A stretch of DNA of 64,000 nt from Labyrinthula sp. Ha (taxonomy: Eukaryota; Sar; Bigyra; Labyrinthulida; Labyrinthulaceae): the NCBI GenBank assembly GCA_015227615.1, contig JAALGZ010000089.1:1-64000 (forward strand), in the 5' to 3' direction. Below, piece by piece: positions 33,978 through 46,732 of this stretch; within the stretch, counting starts at the first letter, position 1, and every line of letters starts with the position of its first letter. A program made the translations under genes and the position numbers. The notes beneath the pieces were generated by a model that was given only the letters and a program-made list of their open reading frames with translations, was not told the origin of the DNA and ran no database searches.

Positions 33978-35445
33978 TCTTATGTATTTCAGTTTAATAT
34001 TTGACTTTGTTATGACCTCTATTACTCACTTAGTTGTATTAGTTGGGAGAACCGTTTAACTGTATTGGTTTTGGGTGCACCTATTGATTAACAAATTAAC
34101 ATCTGGGTGAACTACTCTATGTTTGCTTGACAATGAACCTACATTTCAAGTAGTGTTAACTCAGAAATGAGACCCATTATTCTAATAACCCAGGCATTTC
34201 AGGTAGAAGCATTAATTCTCCACTCCTTCAGCATTAGTAAAACGGGTATTACTGCCTGGATAAAATTATATGTATTAACTTTTCGCAAAATTTGCACCCA
34301 GAAACTGTTTTTCGCGAAAGATCCTTTAAGGAAAACCAATTAATCTAAAATCGCTTTTCGCTGTGTTATTATTTTGCTTTTCTCTATGGAACAATATTTC
34401 GCTAGGGCTCCTTGCACGGGGAAATATGCATCCTCTGTGTTTCCTTTTGAAATCAATGTTCCAACAAATGGGTCTGCAAAGTTTTGGGTGCAAAGACTAG
34501 TTGCTGTTGAGATTGTCTCTTTTGAAGCTTCAAAATTGTCACTACATTATCTTTGCAGATTTTCTAGTTCGGGGTCTCAAATATGGTTCAGTGTGACTAC
34601 GCTCCTCTTCTATCCTCAATAGATTGAAACTGACTGAGTAAACATGTCTAAAACTCAAAAAACACTTTTTCTAAGTTTAATTTAAGCGCTGGTGTTTACA
34701 TCTGCTTCTGAAGCTGCTTTACTGGCCCTATTTAAAAAAACGTGTTACTTCACATATTGGGTTTAGTTTAGGTGGTTTACTTAGCTTAATACCATAATCC
34801 ATCACAGTAAGAGAGAATTCAACTTGTAAAATAAGCAGCAAACTATAGAAGTTGTAGGTGTACTAAATGCAACATTGACCAAACTGAGCCAAAAAACAGG
34901 TAATGAAACTGACCTCTGCTTAAATGATTTAATTCTTTTATCCATTTAACTTAGAGTACACTACAATCCCAATACGCTAACTAGACTGCAGATAACGGCA
35001 ATTGAAAGCTGCAGACGTGGTTGGTAATCTAAGACATGTTTCAGATGAAATTATTTTTTCACAGACACATTACATTTATGCTTTGGTTTAGAGTATAACT
35101 TTTTTGTCTTTATTAATAAAAAGAAAATCACACTTCTTAGTTCAGTAGGTGAACATATTCGTACGCATTGAAGATGTTCAGATTTTGTAGCCTGTGCTTA
35201 TAGATTCTCAAGGGGATGAAGGTTATTGTGATTTGACAAATTGGTCGGTAAGTGAGATGAGTTTTGAGTTTCAGAAGAATTTACGTAATATTCAGTAATA
35301 ACACTTTACTTGAGCAACTACAGTATGTAAGCACTATCATGTTATCAATGTTGTGTGTTGAGGTACCTTTTGAGGGAACAAAATTTAAGCTTCTATGATA
35401 TTATTAAAAGTTTTGAGTTTTCATTTTTTTTTAGATTGCGATATT

Positions 35446-35500
35446 CCTCAAATGATATTTGAGTGTTTTTGATATATCAAAATACCTCAAATGATATTTG
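35446..35500. repeat. Two direct copies of a near-palindromic 16-mer
   Basis: CCTCAAATGATATTTG lies at 35446-35461 and again at 35485-35500, 39 bp apart start to start. CTCAAATGATATTTGAG is almost its own reverse complement, and the spacer holds a further self-complementary TTGATATATCAA. The whole could fold back or be a binding-site pair. Confidence 0.8.
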
Positions 35501-38337
35501 GGCCACATGGCAAAGCGCCAAAGCGCTCAGACATTTTTTTATGTCATTTTTGCGCGGTATGAATACCATAGCAAATGGACCATATAGCCCATGAATAACC
35601 AGGGAATGGATGAGATCAGAAAGATAGGGTCCAGGAACGGGCTTTATCGCCAGGGTTATTATTAGGCCAAAGATATGGGACGGACAATCCGGTTGGTCGT
35701 ATGCAGAACCTTAAACGATACCCATGAAAATATCAAGATACGCTCAAAGTTGCTTCAAACACATCAATATTACTCGAAGTAAATTTCAAATCCTCAGAAC
35801 TCGTTTGATATATCATAATAATATTATACTGTACCCCTCGTTATTTTATTATATCAAGGAACAACCTTTGTGATTTATGTCGTTGCTTCCTTCCTTTACA
35901 AGATTATGATCATAGGAATTCCTTGAGTAACAGTGTTCTGGCGTCTTCTTTTTGAGGTGAGTCAGGGAGATATTGATACAGCCTTTAATTACAATGTTTG
36001 AGGATTTGCTTATTGCATCTGGGTTAAGAGATTATTGTGGCTAATTTTTGCATCTCGTCCGGGAATTGTGAGTGTTACTTTTAAAACTTCCAGTTCAGCA
36101 GAACAGATTAAAGATAGCGAAGTTTCTTTAAAGGTATCTAGTGCAAGGTGATTAAGAAAGCTTTCAACTACCACCACTGTGATCATAACTCAGGCATTGC
36201 TGTAAACATTAAGGAAACACTGTATGGCAAGGGTTTACACGATAATTAAATGTTAATTAAAAATAACTAAAAGGCAACATTTCGCTTCCAAGCTATTAAT
36301 ATTCCTTGTAAGAAAGAGAAAAATGATTGAAAATTGATTAGAACAAGAAACCGACACATATGCACCATTTTTGTTGTGTGACCGCAGAGGACCAAGTACA
36401 GCTACCGGGCTTGCACATTGGGACTTAAATAATATTTACTCGATTTACAGGGAGCTATTTACGGGTCTTGAGTGATATTTAGAGCTTGGAATGAAACGTA
36501 TCATCTTTTTTAAAAGCTTATAAAATTGTTGTCTTTCTTTGTAGACGCAAATTTCAAAGCCAGAATAATCACGGGGTTAAGAGGATCAACGATTTAGTAT
36601 TCTATACTCTGTCCATAACGCAACCTTACTTAAATGAAAAATTAGAACAGAAAGAATATTACTCAGATTTGATTATCTAGACTTAGACAAATACTTTGAT
36701 CTAAAAGACATGATGTAATTTAATTCTAAGACTGTGATGCTAAAAAAAGAAACTTCATTGTCTTTTCTGAGAAACACTTTACCAGATACTTCAATGACAT
36801 AAAAGGAAAACTTATTCAAACATATTTATATTTGAAAAAAACTTGCGGAGCATAGTTAATAGTATTTAAATTGTTAGAATTAGAATTATCTAGGCAATAT
36901 TATATCAATGTATACACCAACGAAGATAATATATATATTACATTCCATAGAGGCAAATGAATGATTCGAAGTTGATAGAGTAATCTTATCTCTAGCTTTG
37001 GTTATACAGGATTTTAAATTTAAGCATAAAAAAATGAAAAATTAGCACTAACCTATTAAAAAGTGAAAATAGTAACAAAAGTAGACAATCAGTTTAGGAA
37101 AAAACAAACATTTATATACATATGGTTTTCTATTAGAATCGGATAAACTAAGTAGGTAACACGAGGAGGAAGGGTATACTAACATGCTTAGGTTTAAACA
37201 GTGCCTTGCAACTGAATGCCAACAAAATTACGCAGCAGTTAAAGCAGGCTTAACTTTAATATCACCATGCGTAGTATCGTAATAATAGGTTTGAAGACTG
37301 AAGCAAAGCACAGAGTCTGGGCGCTCAGGTAGATGTATTTTAGTTTGTTTCCATAGACAACTTCAAAATAGACATACATATACTTATAAAGCTTTCTTAA
37401 TAAAGAATTAAACGAGACTGTTTCATCTCCTACTACTATCATAATAATTTAAAGGTATAATGCTGTGTTTTCGATCTATCCAGTTAATTTGCCAACCTCT
37501 AGAAAGATTCATATCTATAAGCAACAAAAACATAAGCCATTTTGGAATATGAACCATTGAAATATATTTAAATTATTTCGGTTCATAACCACTCTTGATT
37601 CTCGTTTTTTCAGTATATAATCAAAATTTGCCTGAAAATACTAGGTATCGCAAACTGTAGTCTAGTGAATAAGTTTCAGTTTCATAGTGCAGGTAAGAAA
37701 ATTAGTTGAGAGGTGAATCAACTTTATTTCTTCCCAATTTAAACAATCTCAAAGTTTTTCTGGAGTAGAAAAATATCAAGGTGATAGACAATAATAGGAG
37801 AAACTGTAGCAGAAGCATTTCAGTTACATAGTAACACTAAATTCACCACTTTAACCACAAACAGAAAAAGAGTTATCTCGAGTAGACTAAGAAATAGTTT
37901 CTAACTTTCACAGTACCCAAGTAATCTCTTTTTGCTTTTATTCTGAATAGCAATGAAACTCTACCACTGCTGCATACAGCAAAAGAACCGAATTCTGTGT
38001 GAAGCAATGACAGTATCTTGTCCAAGATTTCTTTCAACTTTTATAATGTTTATCCCTTAGATGCACGCCTTTATATGACCCTCCATCGTTCTGCTCTTAA
38101 ACTCACTGCAACATATTCTAGTTTTTTGTAGTTGACTAATGAGCACCTTGATATATAATAGAGTTATTAAAAGTAACAAAGGCCGATGAAAAGTCTTAAG
38201 TTAATAATGCACAATACATCTATTTCTCTTTTACAACATCTTCCTGTAATTTTTGGCAAACTGCTGCTCTTATTACAGAAGGAGTCATCACCTACAAAGA
38301 CTCTGATCTAAAGAATAACCATGGGCTACAGACAGCA

Positions 38338-38478
38338 ATGGCAAATATTTCTACGCATGCATTAATGGCAAATCGTACCATCAAAGTTTTATTATGCCTT
38401 TTGATGCTCATTTTCATTATCACAATAATTTGGGTTGAGTATGATATCAATATCAACAAACTTTGTGAAAATAGTTAG
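38338..38478 (+). CDS. Possible 46-aa single-pass membrane micropeptide
   Basis: A short frame starting MANISTHALMANRTIK continues into a strong hydrophobic helix (VLLCLLMLIFIITIIWVEY). The same frame stays open upstream for about 35 codons without an ATG, so this could instead be the last exon of a longer gene. A good acceptor-like pyrimidine-CAG lies just upstream (TGCTGCTCTTATTACAG). No homologue is recognised, and chance is a real possibility in AT-rich DNA. Confidence 0.2.
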   Translation: MANISTHALMANRTIKVLLCLLMLIFIITIIWVEYDININKLCENS

Positions 38479-39094
38479 GTAAGTATCTCACCATAGCATA
38501 ATTTGGCGTTTTATGCTATGTTTTCTTACTTATGAATCAAAGGCCTAGCTTTAATCCATTAAGCTGCTATTTTAAAAGTAAAGACTACGCATTATTATAT
38601 GAGCAGCCTGGTGTTGAACCTGAGCTACCATGTCCTCTTAGCGTATATTATGGGATTCATCAGGATGTAAAAACATTAACTTGATATGAAAGGTTACTCT
38701 TTTTCGATAATAATATATGGAAGTTAAGGTTGTTTAAAATATGTTCAGAGAATAAGTCTTAAGTACAAACAGAAGCGACGAAATGCGGAGTAGTACTTCT
38801 GGTGACACTATCTTGCCCTATTTCCTTAAAATCCATAGTTAGTAGTTTCCCATAGTATCACACCTGAAACCATTAAGTGAATTTATTCTTGCCAATCTAA
38901 GGGCTAAGGTTGGGTTGCGTTTGAATACTAATAGATATTTACGATAGAACCAAAATTTTGATACATACCGCTTAATTTTCCAAAAGTTACGAAAACTCAG
39001 CATCTTCCGGTTTGTTCCGATAGTACAATCGAAAATTCTTAAGCGAAGAAATATCCTCAAAAGAAGAAGACGTTTGTGTTAAAAAAAAGGTATT

Positions 39095-40287
39095 ATGGTT
39101 GCACCTAAAATGGTGTATACAGGAAAGCAACAAGTTTGCTAGTTAATATTTGATAAGTATTCACTTTTAAACTCTTATTTGTGGTCTTGGTAGACGTTTA
39201 GGTCTAAACTTATCATTCTTAAAACCAGTTGGACAAAAACAAGTTCCTGTAATAGACCAGGAAACAAATAAAGAAATAAAATTATAAAAATATCAGAAAT
39301 ATTTCAAAGCCCGTTTCAATTTATAAATTCTTCATATTCTGATATGTCTCCAGTTAAAATTCCTCCAGAATATACTAGAAAATTTTTTGATGGAAGAATT
39401 TCTGAATTAGAACAAATAAAAGCAATACAAAAGTGTTTTTATAATTTACGTGAAAAAAATAATTATATTGTTGTTGAAGGAACTGAAAACTGTAGAATCG
39501 GATCTATTGTTAAATTAGATAATGCAAAAGGTGCATGTATTCTTGGTTTAGATATGGTTCTTGTTGTAAATGGAGGTTTAGGATCTGCTTTTGATGAACT
39601 TTCTATGAATAGATTATTTTGTTTACAAAATAGTGTTAAAATAAGAGGAGTTATGGTAAATAAAGTAACAGAAGATAAAATAGATATGATAAAAGAATAT
39701 TTTGCAAAAACTCTTAAAAGACATGGTTGGGATTTTCCTATACTTAGAGCAATTCAAGATTTCAATATTTAGGAAGACAAACAATTGTAGATTATGAAAA
39801 TTTATTTGGTTCAAAAGTTGTAAGTGAAAAAAATCCAGAAAATAATTTATGGCATTTTGATTCTATGGAACTTCTTTCAATGGGTTTAGATCACTATTGT
39901 GAAAGATTTAGTTTTAATGATGTAAATCAACAACTTTTGAGAAATAAAACTTTATACATAACTCATGGTTCAAGATCAGATGTTATTCTTGGTTTTCTAG
40001 CACAAAAAAAAATGATGAAAGAAATGTTACAAAAAGAAAATAAGTTAAAATGGAAAGCAGCTTTACTCTTAACAGGATCAGAAGAAAAATATTATCCAAA
40101 AGGAGCTCTTCTTCAAGCAATAAAGAAACAAGATCAGCCTGTTTTACTAAGTAAAAGAAATACTTTTGATACACTAATGGCATTAAATTGACATACAGCA
40201 AAGTTAAATGGAAAAGATGTAAATAGGATAAATCCAGCTATTAAATACTGTGAAAAACATATAAACTTTGATTTACTCTTATTGTAA
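39095..40287 (+). pseudogene. BioD-like (COG0857, phosphotransacetylase N-terminal-like) ATPase, decayed
   Basis: Pieces of one protein lie in order on the + strand. They are MVAPKMVYTGKQQV at 39095, TLICGLGRRLGLNLSFLKPVGQK near 39170-39240, the longest piece (39344-39772, extended upstream in frame to about 39287), and the rest to a TAA at 40285. Conserved blocks include FLKPVGQK, a region with YTRKFFDGRI, VVEGTENCRIGSI, DMVLVVNGGLGSAFDEL and VMVNKV. These match the BioD/dethiobiotin-synthetase-like domain of COG0857 and of phosphate acetyltransferase N-termini. The P-loop segment is missing or scrambled, the frame shifts near 39285 and 39757, and a TGA interrupts the end at 40189. At least three breaks plus the lost P-loop argue for a dead gene rather than sequencing error. 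Its last bases overlap the end of the convergent dehydrogenase gene. Confidence 0.7.
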
Positions 40288-41295
40288 AATAAGAATTTTA
40301 TTTTGTTTATTACTTTCTTTTGCTTTCATAGCTATTTCTTGAGTTAAACAACAATCTTCTTCTGTTATTTTCCACTCAATTTCATCTAAACAAACTTTTC
40401 CAAATTGATCAATTTCGTCTTCAAAAGCTTGTTTAAATCTTTCCGGAAAAGAATATTTTAAAACATCTGAAAATATTCCTTTTTCTGAACTTTCTATAAC
40501 TGAAGTTTTTGTTTGATTTGAAACCTCAATTTTTCCTTTTGTTCCAAAAAATTCAACTCTCTGATCATATCCATATGAACAACCTCTACTAAAGAACATA
40601 TTTATTAAACAACCAGATTTCATTTTCATATTCAGTGTTACGTTATCTAAAATATCATTCTCTTTTAAAGTTTCATTAGAATTCATTCCTGTTGCTTGAA
40701 CAGAAATAACTCTATCTTCTTCATCAATATTTTTTAAACACCATAAAACATAATCTATATCATGTGGAGTTAAATCCATAAAAGGACAGCCATCTTTTAA
40801 AAGAAACTTTAATTCAGGAGTTGGATGATCAGCAAAGAATACTCGAACAAAAAGAACCTTTCCAATTTTGCCTTCTTTTAATGCATTAAACACTGAAATA
40901 TAAGAATTATCAAAACGTCTTTGAAAACTACAACAAAGTTTTGAAGAGTGTTTCTTTACTAGCGAAAAGGAAGTTTTTATTTCTTCTGGAGTTGGTGAAA
41001 CTGGTTTTTCAATAAATATTTTAGTATTTTCCCCGGAAAATGTAAGTAGTTTTTCAATTGTTGAAGCATGAATTTGTGTACTATTAGAAATAACAAAAGC
41101 TTTTGTTTCTTTTCCAAATTCAGAAGAGAAGAAATCTGAAAGTTCTGAAAATAAAGGAACACTATATTTGTCTGCAAGTGAAATATTATGTCCTACAATT
41201 CCAACAAGAATAAATTTTGGATTTGAATATAATGCATGAGCACGAATCTGACCCATTCTTCCTGTGCCTATCAAACAAACTTTTATTTGTTTCAT
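40279..41295 (-). CDS. Gfo/Idh/MocA oxidoreductase, inositol 2-dehydrogenase-like
   Basis: Intact 338-aa frame, typical length. The N-terminal Rossmann motif is VCLIGTGRMGQIRAHAL (Gly10, Gly12, Gly15). It is followed by the family EKP signature (IFIEKPVS) and the catalytic DLTPHDIDYVLW with its histidine. The C-terminal substrate domain (FFGTKGKIEV) follows. It probably oxidises myo-inositol or a related polyol/sugar with NAD(P). No targeting signal is seen, so a cytosolic location is likely. Codons are very AT-rich, and the enzyme looks bacterial in style; transfer is possible but unproven. The stop codon falls inside the last codons of the convergent BioD-like pseudogene. Confidence 0.85.
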   Translation of the reverse strand: MKQIKVCLIGTGRMGQIRAHALYSNPKFILVGIVGHNISLADKYSVPLFSELSDFFSSEFGKETKAFVISNSTQIHASTIEKLLTFSGENTKIFIEKPVSPTPEEIKTSFSLVKKHSSKLCCSFQRRFDNSYISVFNALKEGKIGKVLFVRVFFADHPTPELKFLLKDGCPFMDLTPHDIDYVLWCLKNIDEEDRVISVQATGMNSNETLKENDILDNVTLNMKMKSGCLINMFFSRGCSYGYDQRVEFFGTKGKIEVSNQTKTSVIESSEKGIFSDVLKYSFPERFKQAFEDEIDQFGKVCLDEIEWKITEEDCCLTQEIAMKAKESNKQNKILILQ

Positions 41296-42189
41296 TTTTT
41301 TCTTTGGTTTTCACAAATGAGATCTTTATCGGGAGGTTTTGTCTCGTTTTAAATGTTTCTCGATAATGTCGATTTTCCGTTTGAGTAATATTTGGTTATT
41401 GGACTGAGCAAATAAGAATACGAAGAATTATATTTTGGGCGTAGAAAATGAAGAACAAGATATTTGATCAGATGAATAACCAATTGATTGTTCTGTAGAG
41501 AGATGGACCAGGGTATGCAAGCCACCGCTATTGACCAATTAAAGTGATTTCCGAAACCTAGATGATCTAATTGCGTTAGAGCTGAGCTGGCCAGCAATAC
41601 TTTTGTCTTGTGGATTCACTGCTGGGTTGCAATGTTGCTTCGATATGAGAACAGACTGAAGAACTCTAAACTACGACAGGAAATGATTTCGACTATCCTG
41701 TGGCTGAGCCTAGGATTTGATAAAAATTGTCAATAATTATTTGTTAATCATTTTGGTCCTGATTATTAATATCATAATTGGGATTATGATTCTAATCAAA
41801 TGATTCTGATTTTATTCTGATTATCAATTGATTATCAAGATGAAGATAGGCTATGCGACCCTGTCGTAAATTGCGAAAATCTTTTGCTTATTTTGTTCAC
41901 CGTATTAAAACCTGTAAAAACTGGCCATATGACATGGAAATAGTCCGAGAATAGAATGTGGTTGGGCCATGTGGCTAATTTTTTGAAGGTTTGAGTAAGA
42001 TGCAAGAGTTGGAAAAGGATTTATTTGAGCATTTAGCCCTGGGCTGTGTGAGGTAATCTTGTATTGATAATAAATTGATTATCAATAACCAATCAAAATG
42101 GTTGGAAATTTATCAGAATCAATCAATAAGGAAAACATGGGGAAAATTTTTATTGATAAATTATGAATAAATCAAATCCGAACCCTATC

Positions 42190-42243
42190 TGTGGCACAGC
42201 TCAAATGGCAGGGGTAGCGGTCTGAATACTTGGGAGTTCGGAC
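42190..42243 (+). repeat. tRNA-like remnant (possible SINE head) with A-box and B-box matches
   Basis: TGTGGCACAGCTCAAATGG resembles the tRNA D-arm/A-box. About 35 bp later GGGAGTTCGGAC resembles the T-arm/B-box (GRGTTCGANNC). Spacing fits an internal Pol III promoter. The T-stem does not pair with its 3' side and no acceptor stem is visible, so this is not a working tRNA. A tRNA-derived SINE remnant would fit; a chance match is possible. Confidence 0.3.
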
Positions 42244-42581
42244 TATTTAAAAGCAAAACGTGCGGTAAGAAAAGTCTTATGAGATGTAAAAGGTTTTGAT
42301 GCTTGTGAACTTGGGTGAAACTGAGTCGCTATTTCTTTGTTTTTGCTAGACCGACTAGTTTTTAAGCAAGCACTGAGGTCTTACTCAATATAATTGCTAT
42401 TTAATCAGCTTGGATTTTAAACTCCAAGCAGATCCTAAAAAGCAAGAACAACAATTTCCAGAAACAGAAAAATATAGATCTCAACCGAAGTAAGGATACT
42501 AAGGGAACATTCGTGTCATATTTGAGAGCTACGACAGTGCTTGGAACAGAAATGGGTAATAATTTTAGCCATTGTTCCGAC

Positions 42582-42770
42582 GGTTTCCTCTCCCTTTAGG
42601 AAGATCTTTAAACTTTAGGTTTTACGTATCTAAGCCAACGGTTGAATATTAGCCGGGACGGTTTAATCTTCTTTCGGGTAAAACCATCGGACAATTCGAC
42701 GGATAGGGCATAGTTGATGACAGAGATACTTGCTCACCAAGTAGCTTCCGTTGGATTCTGCAGTGAAACC
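42582..42770. repeat. Nested inverted-repeat block (possible MITE remnant)
   Basis: Three complementary pairs are nested around about 42,680. GGTTTC at 42582 pairs with GAAACC at 42765. CCAACGG at 42635 pairs with CCGTTGG at 42748. GGGACGGTTT at 42655 pairs imperfectly with AAACCATCGG at 42681. The block is more GC-rich than its flanks. A decayed hairpin-type non-autonomous DNA transposon would explain this; no target-site duplication was identified. Confidence 0.4.
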
Positions 42771-45700
42771 ATCCTAGAGTTGACGATAAATTTGAACGGA
42801 AAAAAATAAAATTTGTTTTTTTTTGAACTGCCTCCCATCGCAAAGTATTCTCTGAACTAGCACCTATGAATCATTTTAGATCTTATGAACCACTCTTTAA
42901 GGAATAAATCAATAGAATGTCCATTGTCTTGGCCGGTGAAATGAATGCACATCTTTAAAAAAACTAACTAAAGGTAAGAAAAATGGCAGGGTGTTTTAAT
43001 AGGAGCTATTTCAACGGCAAATCACCATATCAAACGCTAAAGAGATAAAAATTATAGATCATCGTGCATGTCACAGTATTGTGAAAGAAAAGGGATAAGG
43101 AACTTGCAATATTGTAATATTCAACACCTCTATTAAACTGATGAATATAGATTTTATAATAACGACACATTTACCTGAACTGAGGAAGCTGCAACTCCTT
43201 ATGGATATCAGTGAAGAGATCCAAGTATCCGAATGTTTTAACTACTTTAACTTAATCATAAGAATCTTCAAATGCATCAATAATTTAAAACTCAAAGCAA
43301 TTGGGAAAAATCTAGCAGCACTATCGAACTTATCTCATTCTATGGAGATCTTTTGTTAGAAGTCAGAAAAACATCCAAAAGCATCTAATGAGCAGGTCAA
43401 TGATTAGCTGCTTCGGGGTTTATTTCTAAAAGTTGTTGAAAAGGTTGTTCTTAAAAGAAATCTCTAGCTTTCAAACGAAACTAACATTGTGGAAATAGTG
43501 TGTGTACAAGAATGGAATCCCTAAACTTGGAACACTGGAACGTTTGATAAGGTCAAATAAGCCACCAAATGGCTGAAGAAATTGTAACTGTAGGTGGTAA
43601 AATGTGATTAGACTGTACTGTTGTGGCAACACAGTATTGATTCCTCAAAGGTGATGCAAGATGGTGATATGTACTTTTCAGGAAGTCGAAGCCCTACTAC
43701 GGGAAAATTCAAAAATAACAAAAAATAGCTAGGTACTACATACAGTCAGTTAAGAGATTAAAGATGGTAGAACAAAATTGCAACAGTATCAGGAGTTACT
43801 GTGGCCTAAGCTAGCGATATATGCAATAACAAGACAATAAAAGCGTTGCTTAAATCTTGAATCATATACTCAATTCTACATAACCAAATAACTCTCGTCA
43901 CCGAAAAAAGTAATAGAATTCATCAGGCATTAAAAGGGATACAATTCCAAGTAACATAAAATTAGAAAAATTATAAACCTCGTAAGAAGTTCAGAACATG
44001 AGTAACAACATTCTCCAAGATTTTCAGGAAAAGCAGTTTTCCAACAACTTTCTAAACCCAAAGTATGTAGAACTTGCATCACCCACAAATAAAAAAACAT
44101 AGTAAAAATATCCCTGTGTTGTACAGATCAATTGAAATTTTGGAAGTTGACTTCGTCTTTACTGTTACTCTTTTGTTTTGTTTCTCAAACTTATATCTCT
44201 GTTAACGCTTAACTTATTCCATACATAACCGTCACCACGAGCACAGCCCGGCAATATGTCATTGCATATTCTTGCAAATATTTTTGAAACAGAATTAAAT
44301 CTATTTTTCCCAACTCAACTTTCATCAAGCAGACTTGGGAGGTTCTGGGATCCCAATTTGTAATACATGATTATCCGGTTAACTTAAGAGTTAGATGCTT
44401 CATGACGATATCAAGTTGAAAATTGCTTTCCTAAACCTTCTTATAGTTTTGGTTATACTAATCTGGACTCCTTGAAACTACCATTTTATAATATTCAATT
44501 TTCAAGATATTTCTTCTAGAGTAAACCCGTTATTTTAGTTGATGGAAGAATGTTCTCTATGGCTGAAGATTCTAAGATACACGGCTCTTACCTTGTAAAC
44601 AAGAAGTGTTTGATAACTACCTACATCAGGGTAAGCCAGTTACCACCTTCTTGCTTAATATATATCTAAGTTATGAATTTATCTCAATATAAATCTTCAA
44701 GTTGAAAAATATTGAAAATAAATTGTTACTTGCTTGTCTATATGTAATAGTTCTATTGAGAAAAGGTAGTTCTCTTATAATACCAACATGTATGAATGTT
44801 AAAGTGAAACTCTGTATAATACAACAAGATAAAACTTCCTAGTGATATTTTTTTGAAGTTGTATAACACTTATGGATCTATTGCAAGGTATTGACTCCAG
44901 AGTCAATCAGCTGAAGTGGCTTATGAAGTCTTTATATATTGCAGATAAGCGCCCTTAGCTTGTTTCACTGATGTAAATTCTAAGGGATATGAACTACGCA
45001 CTATATTTAAGAAAAATGTCAAGTACTTTTTGTTTTTCTTGCACATTATAGCGCTTTTCTGTCTCATTAAAAAAAACTTTAGCTAAGCTGAATTGCAGTT
45101 ACTGAGTATCTGCTGCTTGAATGGGCAAAGGTATGAATAACGCGAGTACTAGAATTATGAGCAACCTTCTTCGAAGGTATATAATTTAAATATGTATAGC
45201 TGTTTCTTTTACATTTGCAAAGCTTAAGTGATTTCAAATGAGTTTGTGTGATTCAAAGTTCTGCACCAGGTGAGAGATACACTGGAGAAACGGGGTCAAG
45301 TTTATTTATAATAATCAGCACATCGCAGTTACAATCTGTTTTTTATCATATTTCTGGTGTTGTGGAACAAACACTTAGCAGAAGAAAATTAAATAGACTG
45401 AGATCCGTTGACACTGCATCAAATATTGTAATAGATAATCTGATATTTTGAGTGTATAGAGACGTGAAAATTCTTTCATTAGCCACTTAAGCGTGAGTAC
45501 TGAGTTCTCCTTACTTAAAGTTTGCAACGTCCTTTACTCGATAATTTTTGACAGATTTTGGATTTCAGAGAAATAATCGAGGTGTTGGAATTTTATGTGT
45601 AGAGTCTTGGCCTGTGCTAAAATAATTAGTATTGTTCATAAATGCTAGAACACTAAGTATTACAATAATAGAGTCATAACAATTTGTATTGCTTATCTAG

Positions 45701-46732
45701 CTCCTTACACAAGTATTCTTCCAATGCTGAAAATTCCTAACCGGGTAATGCCCGTTGAAAAAGCTAAATATCCTTTTTCTAGTCATATTTAATAAAAAAT
45801 ATCTCTTATCTGTTTTTCTGGTGCATTTTCTTTTCTTTCTATACCTCCTTCGTCACTAATAGTCCATGGGCAAGCACTGGGCGACCGTGTTTTTGCGAGT
45901 TCATAGATTCAAACAAACTATTTTTAATATTTTGCAGGAACAACCTATAAAAAACATTTGCTAGTTTAGTAGAAGGTATACCCCCACTTTAGGAACTATT
46001 AGAATCACGTACCCTTTTTTATACGGAAGAATAATAGTTAGTTAAGATATCGAACCTTAACAAAACCAAGAATGTTTAGTACATTGTGCAGCACCCTATT
46101 TTTCTTTCTTCAAATCTACTGAGTCATAAAATTATAAATATAGTCGATAATGCTAGGAAATTGGCATGGCTAGAGTGAATTAGACTCAATAGCATGAGGG
46201 GATATGCTAGGTGATAGCGGAAACAGAAAGCGTAAACGATCGAGTCTAAACTATACCTTAAATAAAGAAAGTTAAACGTTCCATGATCTCTCCAATAAAA
46301 AATTGTTTTATCTAACCTTGAAAGTAGTAGATGAACCAAAATAAGCATCAGGTTGTTGGGAAAAAATAAAATTGAAGCCACCCATGAAACATAAAGACCT
46401 CTTTCTTCGAACTTTCCCTAGATCATAAGCTCCTCCGTGCTCGAATAAGAAGGGTAGATGAGTTAGCTTCTTGCATGTTTATTAATATATATATATATAT
46501 ATGTAGAGCGTAATTAGACGACTCAAGGCTTTAACTTCTCCAACTACCTGCAACGAAATTTTATTCGCTCAAAATAAGATCAATGCGAATTCTGGTTGGT
46601 TAATGCTGAGTAGAATCCAAAGGCCAATATGGACATGGCTATATTGATTTGTCCAAATATGACTAATATCAAGATAAAAACTTGCAACAGACAGATATTA
46701 TAAACTATTACACTTTTGCAAAATCTACAATC

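Larger units (their letters stand above)
33978..39094. other. 5.1-kb gene-poor region with repeats
   Basis: No gene could be supported apart from a very small membrane-spanning ORF at 38338-38478. A 16-bp motif (CCTCAAATGATATTTG) occurs twice at 35446-35461 and 35485-35500 and is itself nearly palindromic. The 35,500-35,720 stretch is more GC-rich than its surroundings and could be an old insertion. Open frames at 34374-34622, 37239-37442 and 38839-39060 show no recognisable domain. Confidence 0.55.
41296..46732. other. 5.4-kb gene-poor region with inverted repeats and a tRNA-like remnant
   Basis: No gene is supported. From about 41,720 to 42,180 the motif ATTGATTATCAAT and variants recur as cryptic simple sequence. 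A Pol III-like A/B box pair lies at about 42190-42243 and a nested inverted-repeat block at about 42582-42770. A short (TA)n tract lies near 46,485. Open frames such as 43141-43359 and 45248-45451 show no known domain. Confidence 0.55.

Noticed and set aside
41720-42180. Recurring ATTGATTATCAAT motifs as a CRISPR-like or regulatory array
   Set aside because: Spacing and copies are irregular and the motif grades into simple AT sequence; this looks like cryptic simplicity.
42190-42243. Working tRNA gene
   Set aside because: A- and B-box-like motifs are present, but the T-stem and acceptor stem do not pair, so only a tRNA-like remnant is proposed.
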